DNA from: Neisseriaceae bacterium
GTDB taxonomy: Bacteria > Pseudomonadota > Gammaproteobacteria > Burkholderiales > Neisseriaceae
NCBI GenBank assembly: GCA_030146285.1
Contig: JASLBZ010000156.1
Span: 1 to 18,533 of the forward strand
Direction: 5' to 3'
DNA: 18,533 nucleotides
The notes beneath the pieces were generated by a model that was not told the origin of the DNA, ran no database searches, and saw only the letters and a program-made list of their open reading frames with translations. Both the position numbers and the translations under genes were made by a program. Shown here piece after piece: positions 6,556 through 14,490 of the stretch; positions within the stretch are counted from its first letter, which is position 1, and each line of letters opens with the position of its first letter.

Positions 6556-7443
6556 TTAATAGCGGTAATTGGCTAACGCTGCTTTGATTTGTGGTAAAGC
6601 AGCACGAGCAGCTTGTTCACCCAATTGAATGGCATGTGTGCGCTGATCAAAACCACCGACAGAACCTAGCTTTTGTACTTGTGGGCGAATCACCACTGTG
6701 GCTTGTTTGAGCTCATTGTTTAAGGCTGCCGTACTCATGATGTTTAAGCTTTGGTCTAGGTAGCTGAAAAATCCGGAGTTGCTTAATTTGGTTGGTTTTT
6801 GTGAAATGTCCACCGCGATAATCACATTGGCGCCCATGTTTTTGGCTGCAATCACAGGAACAGGAGCCGTTAGACCGCCGTCCACATATTTTTTGTTACC
6901 AATGACAGCCGGTTGAAATACATTGGGTACACTGGCAGAGGCACGAACGGCTTGCCCTGCATTGCCTGAACGAAACACAATCATTTTGCCGTTATCCAGT
7001 TCAGTCGCAACGACACCAAATTTTTTCTTAAAGCTTTGGATGGGTTGGTTTTTGACTTTTTGGTTAATCAGCTGTTGCAGCTTCTCGCCCTTAATAAAAC
7101 CCGTGGTCGATAAGGTAAAATCAGCCAATTTATATTGGTCAATCAATTCAGCTTCTAATTCCAAACGATCTGAACTCATTCCATAAGCGTACATGCTGCC
7201 CACCACTGCGCCAGCACTGGTGCCAGTAACCACAGAAATCGGAATGTTATTTTCTTCCAAAACCTTAATGACACCAATGTGTGCAAAACCTTTGGATGCA
7301 CCTCCGCCAAGAGCCAAGGCGATAACTGCTTTGGGTTTTTGGACTGGGGTAACAGGGGCAGGTTTTTTACTTTCGAATGTGCTACAAGCACTGAATAAAG
7401 TGGCGCTCAATAGCGCTAAAATCAGACCTTTTGCTAGTTTCAT
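6556..7443 (-). CDS. Patatin-like phospholipase family lipoprotein (RssA-like)
   Basis: A 295-aa protein with a patatin domain at about residues 38-205. The oxyanion stretch LGGGASKGFAHIG begins at residue 45, the nucleophile elbow GTSAG puts Ser76 in place, and DGG at 188-190 provides Asp188, completing the Ser-Asp dyad of patatin hydrolases, which cleave acyl esters of lipids. The N-terminus is a lipoprotein signal: a hydrophobic segment ending in FSAC with Cys20, followed by a Pro/Lys-rich linker. The protein is therefore probably anchored in the cell envelope, whereas RssA of E. coli is not known as a lipoprotein. The substrate is unknown. The gene begins 25 bases after the bioC stop codon and may be co-transcribed with bioH-bioC; a hairpin follows it. 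Confidence 0.92.
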   Translation of the reverse strand: MKLAKGLILALLSATLFSACSTFESKKPAPVTPVQKPKAVIALALGGGASKGFAHIGVIKVLEENNIPISVVTGTSAGAVVGSMYAYGMSSDRLELEAELIDQYKLADFTLSTTGFIKGEKLQQLINQKVKNQPIQSFKKKFGVVATELDNGKMIVFRSGNAGQAVRASASVPNVFQPAVIGNKKYVDGGLTAPVPVIAAKNMGANVIIAVDISQKPTKLSNSGFFSYLDQSLNIMSTAALNNELKQATVVIRPQVQKLGSVGGFDQRTHAIQLGEQAARAALPQIKAALANYRY

Positions 7444-7468
7444 TCTTTTAACCTATTCATTACAAATG

Positions 7469-8281
7469 TTATTTCTTGGGGTAAAATTGTATCATTGACT
7501 CATTTTCAGGTAGCACAATTTTTTTGATGGCATGCCCAAACACGAGCTCCAATGTCGTGTCTGTTAGTTCACCACTGTCAAAGGCTTGGCTCACCAACAT
7601 CTTGGCTTGTTCTTGTGATTCAGATGGAATATCTAGCAAAGACCACAATGGCAACAAATCCAAATCTTGCCAAAAGCGACTGCTGTTTTGGTAGTTCAAC
7701 GCCAATCTGTCCATGTCCATGACTGGGTCGTAAAAGCCATGATGAAATAACATATCGCCTAAATCATGCATATCCCAAAGTTTGGGTGTGCGCACGTCAA
7801 TGCCATGTTTGATTAAATGTTGGCGAATTTCCAATAAAGTATCAGGGCCAAAATAACTGAAAAATACCATGCCATCGGCTTGTAAAATATCCGACCAACG
7901 CTCAAAAAGGTCAGTCGGATTGGCAGCCTGAAACAAACCCAGATTGCTCCAAACCATTTGAACGCTGGCTGTTGGAAAAGGTGCTTCTAAGCTTTGGCAT
8001 TGTTGAGTGACTTTGTCTTTGCCCAATTTTTGCCACAGTGATTTTTTTTGGTCACGTTGCTTTTGGCTTAGGGCCAATCTATCGGCTTGGCTGTCCATCT
8101 CAGTGATCAGAACATTCGGGTAACGTTTGGCAAGCAACTCACGGCTTTCATCAAAGTCACTGCCAGACAATAAAATGGCATTCGGTTTGGTCTTTAGCCA
8201 ATCAAGACGTGCATCCATGTCTTTGGCTAAATGGGTGTGGATGAACCAATCATCTGATTGACGCTCCAAAATTGCATTCAT
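7469..8281 (-). CDS. bioC: Malonyl-ACP O-methyltransferase-like protein (BioC)
   Basis: A 270-aa SAM-dependent methyltransferase of the BioC type. BioC methylates malonyl-ACP so that the fatty acid pathway can build the pimeloyl chain of biotin. The call rests on the BioC signature FSYFGPDTLLEIR at about residues 141-153, on WDMHDLGDMLFHHGF and DPVMDMDRL further on, on normal length, and on its partner bioH. Oddly, motif I, normally a glycine-rich DxGxGxG loop, reads LLSGSDFDES (about 37-46), so SAM binding may be changed. The next acidic position (TEMD, about 60-63) is kept. The ATG at 8281 overlaps the bioH stop codon as ATGA; the TTG five codons earlier is less likely. Activity is not assured. 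Confidence 0.85.
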   Translation of the reverse strand: MNAILERQSDDWFIHTHLAKDMDARLDWLKTKPNAILLSGSDFDESRELLAKRYPNVLITEMDSQADRLALSQKQRDQKKSLWQKLGKDKVTQQCQSLEAPFPTASVQMVWSNLGLFQAANPTDLFERWSDILQADGMVFFSYFGPDTLLEIRQHLIKHGIDVRTPKLWDMHDLGDMLFHHGFYDPVMDMDRLALNYQNSSRFWQDLDLLPLWSLLDIPSESQEQAKMLVSQAFDSGELTDTTLELVFGHAIKKIVLPENESMIQFYPKK

Positions 8282-9027
8282 GTGTTGTGGTTCCAAAAGT
8301 CGGTAATGGTCTGAATGAACTCATGTTCGTGTGATAAAAAGGGCGCATGCGCAGCCTTATCAATCACCACCAATTCACTTGTGGGAATGTGTTCTTGTAA
8401 ATACTGTCCCATTGCTACAGTGGATATGGTGTCTTTATTGCCAAAAATCAAGCATGTAGGCTGATTTATATTCGGTAGCATATCCCGAGCATCACTGTGG
8501 TAAATCGCATCTAAGGCACTAGACAGTGCTGGTGGGCAACCATATTGTGTTAGCAAAGGCATTAATGTGGTGAGGACATGGCTTTTATCTTTTCGATACA
8601 TGAATTGCAATTGGAAAAACTGCTGCATGTATTTGGGGTAATCAGACTCAAATAAAGTCACCATTTTTGCCAAGGCTGGATTTTTTAAACCTTGAGGGTA
8701 ATCATCGCTGGCAATGAATTTGGCAAAAGTGGCAGTCAAAACCAAGCTTTTGACTTTTTCAGGATGCCTAGCTGCAATGTACATAGCAATCAAGCCGCCC
8801 AAAGACCAGCCCAATAGATGGCTGCCATTGGGCAAATCACTGGCAATGGCATCTGCGATGGCGATCACATCAAATGGCGCCAATGCCTGAGTATCAGCAG
8901 TACCATGACCTGGTAAGTCGAGGCTGTGGCATTCGATATGCTCCGGTAGCTGGCTAATGAGTGAATCAAAAACATGGTGATTGGCAGCCCAACCATGAAT
9001 GAAAAATACAGAAATGGGTGTGTTCAT
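8278..9027 (-). CDS. bioH: Pimeloyl-ACP methyl ester carboxylesterase
   Basis: A 249-aa alpha/beta hydrolase that removes the methyl ester from pimeloyl-ACP methyl ester, ending BioC-dependent pimelate synthesis. The catalytic triad is visible: Ser75 in the elbow GWSLGG, Asp199 in FGNKDTIS and His227 in KAAHAPFLS. The N-terminal FFIHGWAANHHVF carries the HGW oxyanion motif typical of BioH. The gene overlaps bioC by 4 bases, which supports the biotin assignment over a generic esterase. Its ATG (9027-9025) shares the bases CATG with the ATG of the divergent comF, so any bioH promoter and leader must lie inside comF coding sequence. No Shine-Dalgarno is visible. Other biotin genes (bioF, bioA, bioD, bioB) are not in the window. 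Confidence 0.93.
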   Translation of the reverse strand: MNTPISVFFIHGWAANHHVFDSLISQLPEHIECHSLDLPGHGTADTQALAPFDVIAIADAIASDLPNGSHLLGWSLGGLIAMYIAARHPEKVKSLVLTATFAKFIASDDYPQGLKNPALAKMVTLFESDYPKYMQQFFQLQFMYRKDKSHVLTTLMPLLTQYGCPPALSSALDAIYHSDARDMLPNINQPTCLIFGNKDTISTVAMGQYLQEHIPTSELVVIDKAAHAPFLSHEHEFIQTITDFWNHNT

Positions 9028-9754
9028 GAATAAGTGGTTACTGCGTCGTTATCAACTATTGAAGAGTCAACATTGTGCCAAAGCCTGTGTGCTGTGTCAC
9101 GGAAAGAGTGGGCAAAAAAGGGTTTGTTCAGGCTGCCAAGATGATGTCCTTAAACTGAAAACACGGACACATTCGTGCTCTCAATGTGGCTTGATATTGC
9201 CTGAAGCCTTGGCGGGTCATGGTATGTTGGTATGCGGTGCTTGCCAACGTAAGAACAAGGTTTATGAAGCCATGTGGGCAAGCTATGTTTACCAAGCGCC
9301 ACTTAGCAGCCTCTTGCATGATTTTAAATTTCAAAAACAGCTATCATGGGGGCCAATACTGGGCCAATGGATGTTGCAATCAGAGCCGCAGTGGATGGCC
9401 AATTTTAAGCCAGATGTGGTCTTGCCTGTACCGTTGAGCTCGCAGCGTTTATTTGAACGTGGCTTTAATCAAAGTTTAGAATTGGCTAAAGCAATTACTC
9501 AGCATTATCAGCTAAATTTGGCACCGAAACATTGGTTAACACGACAACATCGACCGATGCAAAGCCATTTAACTGCTAAAAAACGACAACAGAATGTATC
9601 GCAAGCCTTTGTTATTAATCAGGATGTTAGGGGTTGTAAGATTTTGTTAGTTGATGATGTTGTGACCACAACCGCAACAATTACAGAAATTGCTCGAAAC
9701 CTAAAATACATGGGCACTGACGAAGTTTATGTTTGGTCATTATTGCATGGATGA
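9026..9754 (+). CDS. comF: ComF family protein (DNA uptake / amidophosphoribosyltransferase-like)
   Basis: A 242-aa protein. The N-terminal third carries four CxxC pairs (Cys21/24, 34/37, 51/54, 70/73), a zinc-ribbon type region. The C-terminal two thirds are a PRTase fold with ILLVDDVVTT at about residues 206-215, the PRPP-binding signature, preceded by PVPLSSQRLFERGFNQS. ComF proteins (GntX in E. coli) are needed for natural transformation, probably in handling incoming single-stranded DNA in the cytoplasm; the PRTase activity is not established. The ATG at 9026 is preferred; an upstream ATG at 8999 would overlap bioH by 29 bases and has no ribosome-binding site. An uptake-sequence variant lies within the gene at 9127-9138. 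The gene precedes trmL by 68 bases. Confidence 0.93.
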   Translation: MNKWLLRRYQLLKSQHCAKACVLCHGKSGQKRVCSGCQDDVLKLKTRTHSCSQCGLILPEALAGHGMLVCGACQRKNKVYEAMWASYVYQAPLSSLLHDFKFQKQLSWGPILGQWMLQSEPQWMANFKPDVVLPVPLSSQRLFERGFNQSLELAKAITQHYQLNLAPKHWLTRQHRPMQSHLTAKKRQQNVSQAFVINQDVRGCKILLVDDVVTTTATITEIARNLKYMGTDEVYVWSLLHG

Positions 9755-9822
9755 ATAGAAAATATTTGACCAAACATAAAACTTTCGGGCATAGTGGCGA
9801 CTTTAGTAAGTATCTGATTTAT

Positions 9823-10287
9823 ATGTTCAGCGTTGTTTTATACCAGCCAGAAATCCCGCCAAACACGGGTAATATCATTCGTTTATGTGCCAATACAGGT
9901 GTCGATTTGCACTTGGTAAAACCATTGGGATTCCCTTTGGATTCTAGCAAATTGCGTCGTGCAGGTTTGGATTATCATGAGTTTGCCAATGTCACCGTTC
10001 ATGAAAACTATGAAGCGTGTGTGCAAGCATTAGCCGGTCGGCGTATCTTTGCTTTAACAACCAAAGGAAGCGCTCGCCCTGATCAAACCGAGATCCAAGA
10101 CGGTGATGTTTTTATGTTCGGCCCAGAAACACGTGGTTTGCCTATGGACATTTTAGATAGCTTACCAGCAGAACAAAAATTGCGTTTGCCAATGAAAGAA
10201 GGCAGTCGCAGTATGAACTTATCCAATACAGTTGCCATTATGGTATTTGAAGCATGGAGGCAATTGGATTTCGTGGGTGCACAATAA
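9823..10287 (+). CDS. trmL: tRNA (cytidine/uridine-2'-O-)-methyltransferase
   Basis: A 154-aa SPOUT-class methyltransferase that uses SAM to 2'-O-methylate the wobble base (position 34) of tRNA-Leu isoacceptors. The three SPOUT motifs are clear: NTGNIIRLC at residues 14-22, FGPETRGLP at 99-107 and EGSRSMNLSNTVAI at 126-139; the last two form the trefoil knot that binds SAM. The length matches the E. coli enzyme (157 aa), and the protein has only the minimal catalytic domain. The frame is open 30 codons upstream, to within comF, but family members begin at MFSVVLYQPEIPPNTGN, so the ATG at 9823 is chosen. The ribosome-binding site is weak. It lies between comF and rlpA on the same strand. Confidence 0.95.
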   Translation: MFSVVLYQPEIPPNTGNIIRLCANTGVDLHLVKPLGFPLDSSKLRRAGLDYHEFANVTVHENYEACVQALAGRRIFALTTKGSARPDQTEIQDGDVFMFGPETRGLPMDILDSLPAEQKLRLPMKEGSRSMNLSNTVAIMVFEAWRQLDFVGAQ

Positions 10288-10328
10288 GCCCATGATGCTC
10301 ATTTGAGCGCAGCGTTATAAACTCGATT

Positions 10329-10335
10329 AAGGTGG
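10329..10335 (+). promoter_or_regulatory. Ribosome-binding site that decides the rlpA TTG start
   Basis: AAGGTGG lies 5 bases before TTG at 10341. It overlaps the competing in-frame GTG (10332-10334), which therefore cannot itself be well served. The next in-frame ATG is codon 17, inside the signal peptide, so it is not a plausible start. Confidence 0.7.
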
Positions 10336-10340
10336 TTGTT

Positions 10341-11120
10341 TTGGTTAAAAATGTATTCTTTGTTAGTTTGGTGGCATTCGTTGGATTAATGAGTGGTCTT
10401 CTATCCCCGGTTGCTGCAGAACCTCAATCTGCCAAAACAACTTCTGTTGTTGCAGCTAAAAAAGTGCAACACGCTGCGCCCGCAGCCTCTGATACCGTTG
10501 TTAAAGCAGAACGCTTGATTCCCAGTGCGAACCTCAGTTACAAAGTGGCTGGCAAGCGTTATTATCCACTGAAAAAAGTGGCTTTCTTTGAAGAAAGCGG
10601 CAAAGCATCTTGGTATGGTAACCAGTTTCATGGTCGTAAAACCTCTTCAGGTGAACGTTATGATATGAATGCCATGACAGCAGCGCATCCTACTTTACCG
10701 ATTCCAAGTTACGCTAAAGTGACCAACTTGAAAAATGGCAAAGAAGTGATTGTGCGAATCAATGATCGTGGTCCATTCTCCAGCTCTCGTGTCATGGATT
10801 TGTCTTTGGCAGCTGCCAAAAAATTGGATTTTGTGAACCAAGGTGTTGCACGTGTGAAAGTAGAACAATTGCTGCCAGGTAAAGTGACAGAGCCAACGCC
10901 ATCAATTTATGTGACATTGAATTCGTTCTCATCAGTTGCAGATGCACAAGGTTTTATGAAAACCACGCAGCTTGAATTGGAAAAAATTGCTAAGAACAAA
11001 GCAGTCCCATATCAACTTAGTATGATTCGTGAGGGTCAAGATTATGTTGTTAAAGTGGGTCCATTTAAGAAACAAGACAATGCAGCAGTGGTAAAGAACT
11101 CGTTGTTAACCGCACTGTAA
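10341..11120 (+). CDS. rlpA: RlpA-like septal peptidoglycan protein (DPBB + SPOR)
   Basis: A 259-aa exported protein. After a signal peptide ending near SPVAAEP (cleavage about residue 26) and an Ala/Lys-rich linker comes a double-psi beta-barrel domain at about residues 85-179 (ASWYGNQFHGRKTSSGERYD, then VRINDRGPF), followed by a SPOR domain at about 187-259 that binds denuded glycan strands at the division septum. RlpA is a lytic transglycosylase in Pseudomonas. The start is taken as TTG at 10341, because AAGGTGG (10329-10335) sits 5 bases upstream; the GTG at 10332 is inside that site. No ATG is available before the signal peptide. Unlike classical RlpA, there is no lipobox cysteine, so the protein is probably soluble in the periplasm. 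A strong bidirectional terminator follows. Confidence 0.9.
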   Translation: MVKNVFFVSLVAFVGLMSGLLSPVAAEPQSAKTTSVVAAKKVQHAAPAASDTVVKAERLIPSANLSYKVAGKRYYPLKKVAFFEESGKASWYGNQFHGRKTSSGERYDMNAMTAAHPTLPIPSYAKVTNLKNGKEVIVRINDRGPFSSSRVMDLSLAAAKKLDFVNQGVARVKVEQLLPGKVTEPTPSIYVTLNSFSSVADAQGFMKTTQLELEKIAKNKAVPYQLSMIREGQDYVVKVGPFKKQDNAAVVKNSLLTAL

Positions 11121-11141
11121 GATGGCTTATCATCAAAACAT

Positions 11142-11175
11142 AAAAAATCCTGCTTGTAAGAGAGCAGGATTTTTT
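11142..11175. terminator. Bidirectional terminator between rlpA and rarD
   Basis: Bases 11142-11154 (six A, then TCCTGCT) pair perfectly with 11163-11175 (AGCAGGA, then six T) around an 8-base loop. The flanking A and T runs serve both strands: rlpA ends 22 bases upstream, and rarD, on the other strand, ends 28 bases away. Confidence 0.9.
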
Positions 11176-11202
11176 GTGTCTTGGTATGTGTCTAAACAGG
11201 TT

Positions 11203-12123
11203 TTAGGTATTTGTTTTGGCTTTTTTTCTGGGATTCAGGCTGCCGATAATAAAAAAGGCAACAGCAATCCAAACCATGACATAGCCTAAGAATCTTGTTT
11301 GGTCAAAAGATTCATGAAATACCAATAAGCCAATCAGAAACTGAATGGTAGGTGAGATGTATTGAATGATGCCCATGTGGGACATTTGAATGCGCTTTGC
11401 GCCCGCAGCGAACATCAAAAGTGGAATGGTGGTCACAATGCCTGAGCCAAATAAGATAAACCACTGTAAACCCGATAATTCATCCCAATACAGGCTGCCT
11501 GTTTGTTGGCACAACAGCAAAAACAATACAGCAAAAGGCATCATGCACAATGTTTCCAATGCCAAGCCAGGTAAAGCCGCTAAGGGTGCAATCTTTCGCA
11601 GTAAACCGTACATGCCAAAAGAAAAAGTTAAACCCAAAGCAACCCAAGGCATATTACCTGCCAAAATGGCCAGCCACAAAACGCCGCTGCCTGCCAGTAC
11701 GATAGCAATGGCCTGAATGATTTTTAAACGCTCTTGGAAGAAAATACGTCCCAATAAGATGCTAAATAAAGGCGACATAAAATAACCGAGGCTGGCATCC
11801 AGTAATTTATTATTGGAAATAGACCACAAATAGATAAGCCAATTGCTTGCTAAAGCTGCAGCTGAGCATACAAAAACAATCAGAACTTTGGGGGTGATAA
11901 TGGCGTGCCATAAAATTCGATGTTGTTTTAAGGCAAAGATGGCCAGTAAAGCAAAAAAGGATGCCCAAATGATGCGCTGAGCTAGAATTTGGGTCGGTGG
12001 CATGGCTGATTCGGTAACAGGGTACCAATAAAGTGGGAATGCTCCCCAAATCAGATAACAGGTAATGGAATAAAGAAGACCTTTTTGAGTCTCTGTTAAA
12101 GTGCGTATCGTGTCGGGTTTCAT
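11203..12123 (-). CDS. rarD: RarD-type EamA family transporter
   Basis: A 306-aa membrane protein with about ten hydrophobic segments arranged as two EamA repeats (roughly residues 14-150 and 155-295), the drug/metabolite transporter superfamily. The RarD subfamily is indicated by GLLYSITCYLIWGAFPLYWYP near the N-terminus, QRIIWASFFALL, SNWLIYLWSISN and the late IQYISPTIQFLIGLLVFHE, all close to the E. coli protein. RarD (named for an E. coli chloramphenicol-sensitivity phenotype) has no firmly known substrate. The gene is alone in its unit: the pilU terminator lies upstream and the terminator shared with rlpA downstream. The ATG at 12123 has only a weak GGA before it. Two uptake-like sequences lie inside, at 11234-11245 and 11489-11500. 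Confidence 0.93.
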   Translation of the reverse strand: MKPDTIRTLTETQKGLLYSITCYLIWGAFPLYWYPVTESAMPPTQILAQRIIWASFFALLAIFALKQHRILWHAIITPKVLIVFVCSAAALASNWLIYLWSISNNKLLDASLGYFMSPLFSILLGRIFFQERLKIIQAIAIVLAGSGVLWLAILAGNMPWVALGLTFSFGMYGLLRKIAPLAALPGLALETLCMMPFAVLFLLLCQQTGSLYWDELSGLQWFILFGSGIVTTIPLLMFAAGAKRIQMSHMGIIQYISPTIQFLIGLLVFHESFDQTRFLGYVMVWIAVAFFIIGSLNPRKKAKTNT

Positions 12124-12148
12124 TGCGCGTCCAAAAGCAGTCGGTCAC

Positions 12149-12174
12149 AAAAATCCAGCCGCAAATGCGACTGG
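12149..12174 (-). terminator. Intrinsic terminator of the pilT-pilU operon
   Basis: On the minus strand CCAGTCGCA (12174-12166) pairs with TGCGGCTGG (12163-12155) over 9 positions, one of them G-U, with a 2-base loop that would open to 4, followed by A and five T (12153-12149). On the plus strand the G-U becomes a C-A mismatch, so the signal is directional. It lies 41 bases past the pilU stop codon. Confidence 0.75.
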
Positions 12175-12215
12175 TTTATAGAGGCTTTATCATACGCTGA
12201 AGTGATATTTTTGTA

Positions 12216-13439
12216 TTAAATAAGATTGAGATTCTGGAATTGATTGTTGGTGGAGCTGCTTGTTGAAAGACTGTCAGCGCCCTCTTGCCAGAGTTTAATT
12301 TTGAGGCGCAAGTCATTGGCAGAGTCCGCATTACGTAAGGCTTCATCGTAGTCAATGATATCGTTGATAAACATTTGAAACAGGTGATTATCAAAGGTTT
12401 GCATGCCTTCTTCTGAAGAACGATTCATCAGTTCTTTGATTTCAGCAATTTCGCCCCTGAAAATATGGTCTTGAATGGCTGGGGTGTTGATCATAATGTC
12501 CAAAGCCGCTGTTCGTTCTTGCTCACCTTTTTTCATGACCAAGCGTTGTGACACAACCGCAGCCAGATTCAATGCCAAATCCATGTAAATTTGCGCATGA
12601 CGATCTTCATTGTAAAAGTTGATGACCCGTTCAATGGCCTGATTGGAGTTGGTCGCATGCAAAGTACACAGACATAAGTGACCGGTTTGCGCCAATTGTA
12701 GAGCATGGCTCATACTCTCCTCATCACGAATCTCACCAATAATCACCACGTCAGGTGCTTGGCGCAATGCATTTTTTAGTGCACTGTGCCAGCTTAAAGT
12801 ATCTAGCCCAATCTCTCGTTGGGTAACAATGCTTTTGTGGTGACGGTGAATAAATTCAATGGGGTCTTCAATGGTGATAATGTGACCTGGCAGTAACTTG
12901 TTACGACGATCGACCATGGCGGCTAAGGTTGTTGATTTTCCCGAACCGGTTGTGCCCACCACGATAATCAAACCACGCTTGAGTAATGACAGTTTTTTTA
13001 GAACTTCAGGCAGCTTAAGTTCATCTAGTGAGGCAATTTCAGTGTTGATTTTACGCATCACCATGCCAATACGACCTTGTTCATGGTAAGCATTCACACG
13101 AAAACGAATGTCATCATTCAAGTTAATGGCATAGCTTAATTCTAATTCATCATCTAGCTGCTGCTTTTGTGCTTCTCGCAATGTTGAGTGAACAATATTG
13201 CGGGTAACTTCTGCCGTTAAAGGTTTTTTGGATAACGGCAACAGCATGCCATTAATTTTCAATGCTGGCGGAAATGCAGGTGCAATGAAAATATCAGAAG
13301 CATCTTTTTGCACAGCAATATGCATAATGCGCTCTAGCTGTTGGTAAAAACTATTGTTTTGTTCTTTAGCGTGTTCAGTCTCATTGGCAATGCCATCGAG
13401 AATGCTTAATAGCTCTTGGGTATCTTGAGAGGAACTCAT
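12216..13439 (-). CDS. pilU: Type IV pilus retraction-type ATPase PilU
   Basis: A 407-aa secretion ATPase of the PilT/PilU family. Walker A GTTGSGKST is at about residues 162-170, and the Walker B region DVVIIGEIRDE at about 230-240, with the Asp and His boxes (ITIEDPIEFIHR, LCTLHAT) of this family. The C-terminus has NTPAIQDHIFRG in place of PilT's AIRNLIRE signature, and there is a longer tail rich in Ser and Asn, both as in PilU. PilU helps PilT to retract pili under load and is part of twitching and DNA-uptake machinery. The ATG at 13439 follows AAGGA by about 9 bases; the 19 open codons upstream run into pilT and are not used. It begins 13 bases after pilT. Confidence 0.95.
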   Translation of the reverse strand: MSSSQDTQELLSILDGIANETEHAKEQNNSFYQQLERIMHIAVQKDASDIFIAPAFPPALKINGMLLPLSKKPLTAEVTRNIVHSTLREAQKQQLDDELELSYAINLNDDIRFRVNAYHEQGRIGMVMRKINTEIASLDELKLPEVLKKLSLLKRGLIIVVGTTGSGKSTTLAAMVDRRNKLLPGHIITIEDPIEFIHRHHKSIVTQREIGLDTLSWHSALKNALRQAPDVVIIGEIRDEESMSHALQLAQTGHLCLCTLHATNSNQAIERVINFYNEDRHAQIYMDLALNLAAVVSQRLVMKKGEQERTAALDIMINTPAIQDHIFRGEIAEIKELMNRSSEEGMQTFDNHLFQMFINDIIDYDEALRNADSANDLRLKIKLWQEGADSLSTSSSTNNQFQNLNLI

Positions 13440-13452
13440 GGTGGTGCTTTCC

Positions 13453-14490
13453 TTATAACGAGCTTGGATTTTGTGCTTTGCTTCGAGCCGCCTCAATGGT
13501 AATCATATTGCGACGTACCAATGATTGTAAGCATTGATCCAGTGTTTGCATGCCATATTGCTGACCTGTTTGCAAAATGACTGACATCTGAGCGATTTTA
13601 TTTTCGCGAATTAAGTTACGAATGGCTGGTGTTGCAATCATGATTTCATGGGCTGCCACACGGCCTGAACCATCTTTGGTTTTTAACAAGGTTTGTGAAA
13701 TCACTGCCCGTAAGCTTTCCGATAACATGGAACGAACCATTTCCTTTTCACCAGCAGGAAACACGTCAATAATACGGTCAACTGTTTTGGCTGCGCCTGT
13801 GGTGTGTAACGTACCAAACACCAAGTGACCCGTTTCAGCTGCGGTCAATGCTAGGCCAATGGTTTCTGGGTCACGCATCTCACCCACCAAAATCACATCC
13901 GGGTCTTCACGAAGTGCCGAGCGCAAGGCGTTGGAAAAACTCAATGTGTGTTCGTGTAGCTCACGTTGGTTAACCAAGCTTTTTTTACTCTTGTGTACAA
14001 ACTCAATAGGGTCTTCAATGGTTAAAATATGGCCTTGCTCATTGTCGTTGATGTAGTCAATGATGGCAGCCAAAGTGGTAGACTTACCAGAACCAGTTGG
14101 CCCTGTAACCAGTACCAAGCCACGAGGCGTTTCGGCAATTTTTTTAAAAATAGGCGGTGCATCCAATTGTTCTAAGGTCAAAACAGTGCTGGGAATGGTA
14201 CGAAATACAGCAGTAGGACCTCGGTTGCTTTGGAATGCATTGACACGAAAACGAGCAACATTCGGCAATTCAAACGAGAAATCGACTTCCAGCTCTTGTT
14301 GAAATACTTTGCGTTGAGTGTCATTCATGACATCGGTAATCATGGTAAACGCTTCTTCTGCAGTCACATCGGGCAAATTAATCCGACGGATATCACCATG
14401 CACCCTTATCATCGGTGGCAGTCCTGTGCTTAAATGTAAGTCAGATGCTTTGTTCTTGACACCGAAAGCGAGCAATTCAGTTATCTGCAT
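13453..14490 (-). CDS. pilT: Type IV pilus twitching motility ATPase PilT
   Basis: A 345-aa hexameric motor ATPase that disassembles the pilus at the inner membrane, powering twitching and pulling in bound DNA. The N-terminal PAS-like domain begins with LLAFGVKNKASDLHLSTG. Walker A GPTGSGKST is at 130-138, the Asp box ILTIEDPIEFVH at 155-166, Walker B DVILVGEMRD at 198-207, the His box TLHTTGAAKT at about 227-236, and the retraction signature AIRNLIRENK at 289-298. The length is typical of the family. The ATG at 14490 has GGAAGG about 7 bases upstream. pilU follows as the second gene of the operon, and yggS diverges from pilT across 170 bases. Confidence 0.98.
   Translation of the reverse strand: MQITELLAFGVKNKASDLHLSTGLPPMIRVHGDIRRINLPDVTAEEAFTMITDVMNDTQRKVFQQELEVDFSFELPNVARFRVNAFQSNRGPTAVFRTIPSTVLTLEQLDAPPIFKKIAETPRGLVLVTGPTGSGKSTTLAAIIDYINDNEQGHILTIEDPIEFVHKSKKSLVNQRELHEHTLSFSNALRSALREDPDVILVGEMRDPETIGLALTAAETGHLVFGTLHTTGAAKTVDRIIDVFPAGEKEMVRSMLSESLRAVISQTLLKTKDGSGRVAAHEIMIATPAIRNLIRENKIAQMSVILQTGQQYGMQTLDQCLQSLVRRNMITIEAARSKAQNPSSL

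Noticed and set aside
9733..9822. Extension of TrmL into comF by 30 codons
   Set aside because: SPOUT proteins of this type begin at the ATG at 9823, and the extra residues have no similarity to the family.
10297..10308. Palindrome GCTCATTTGAGC before rlpA
   Set aside because: The stem is only 4-5 bp and there is no T run, so it is not a terminator; as an operator it has no second copy in the window.
11810..12148. Minus-strand open frame of 112 codons overlapping the start of rarD
   Set aside because: It is out of frame with rarD, has no family features, and would run through the rarD start region.
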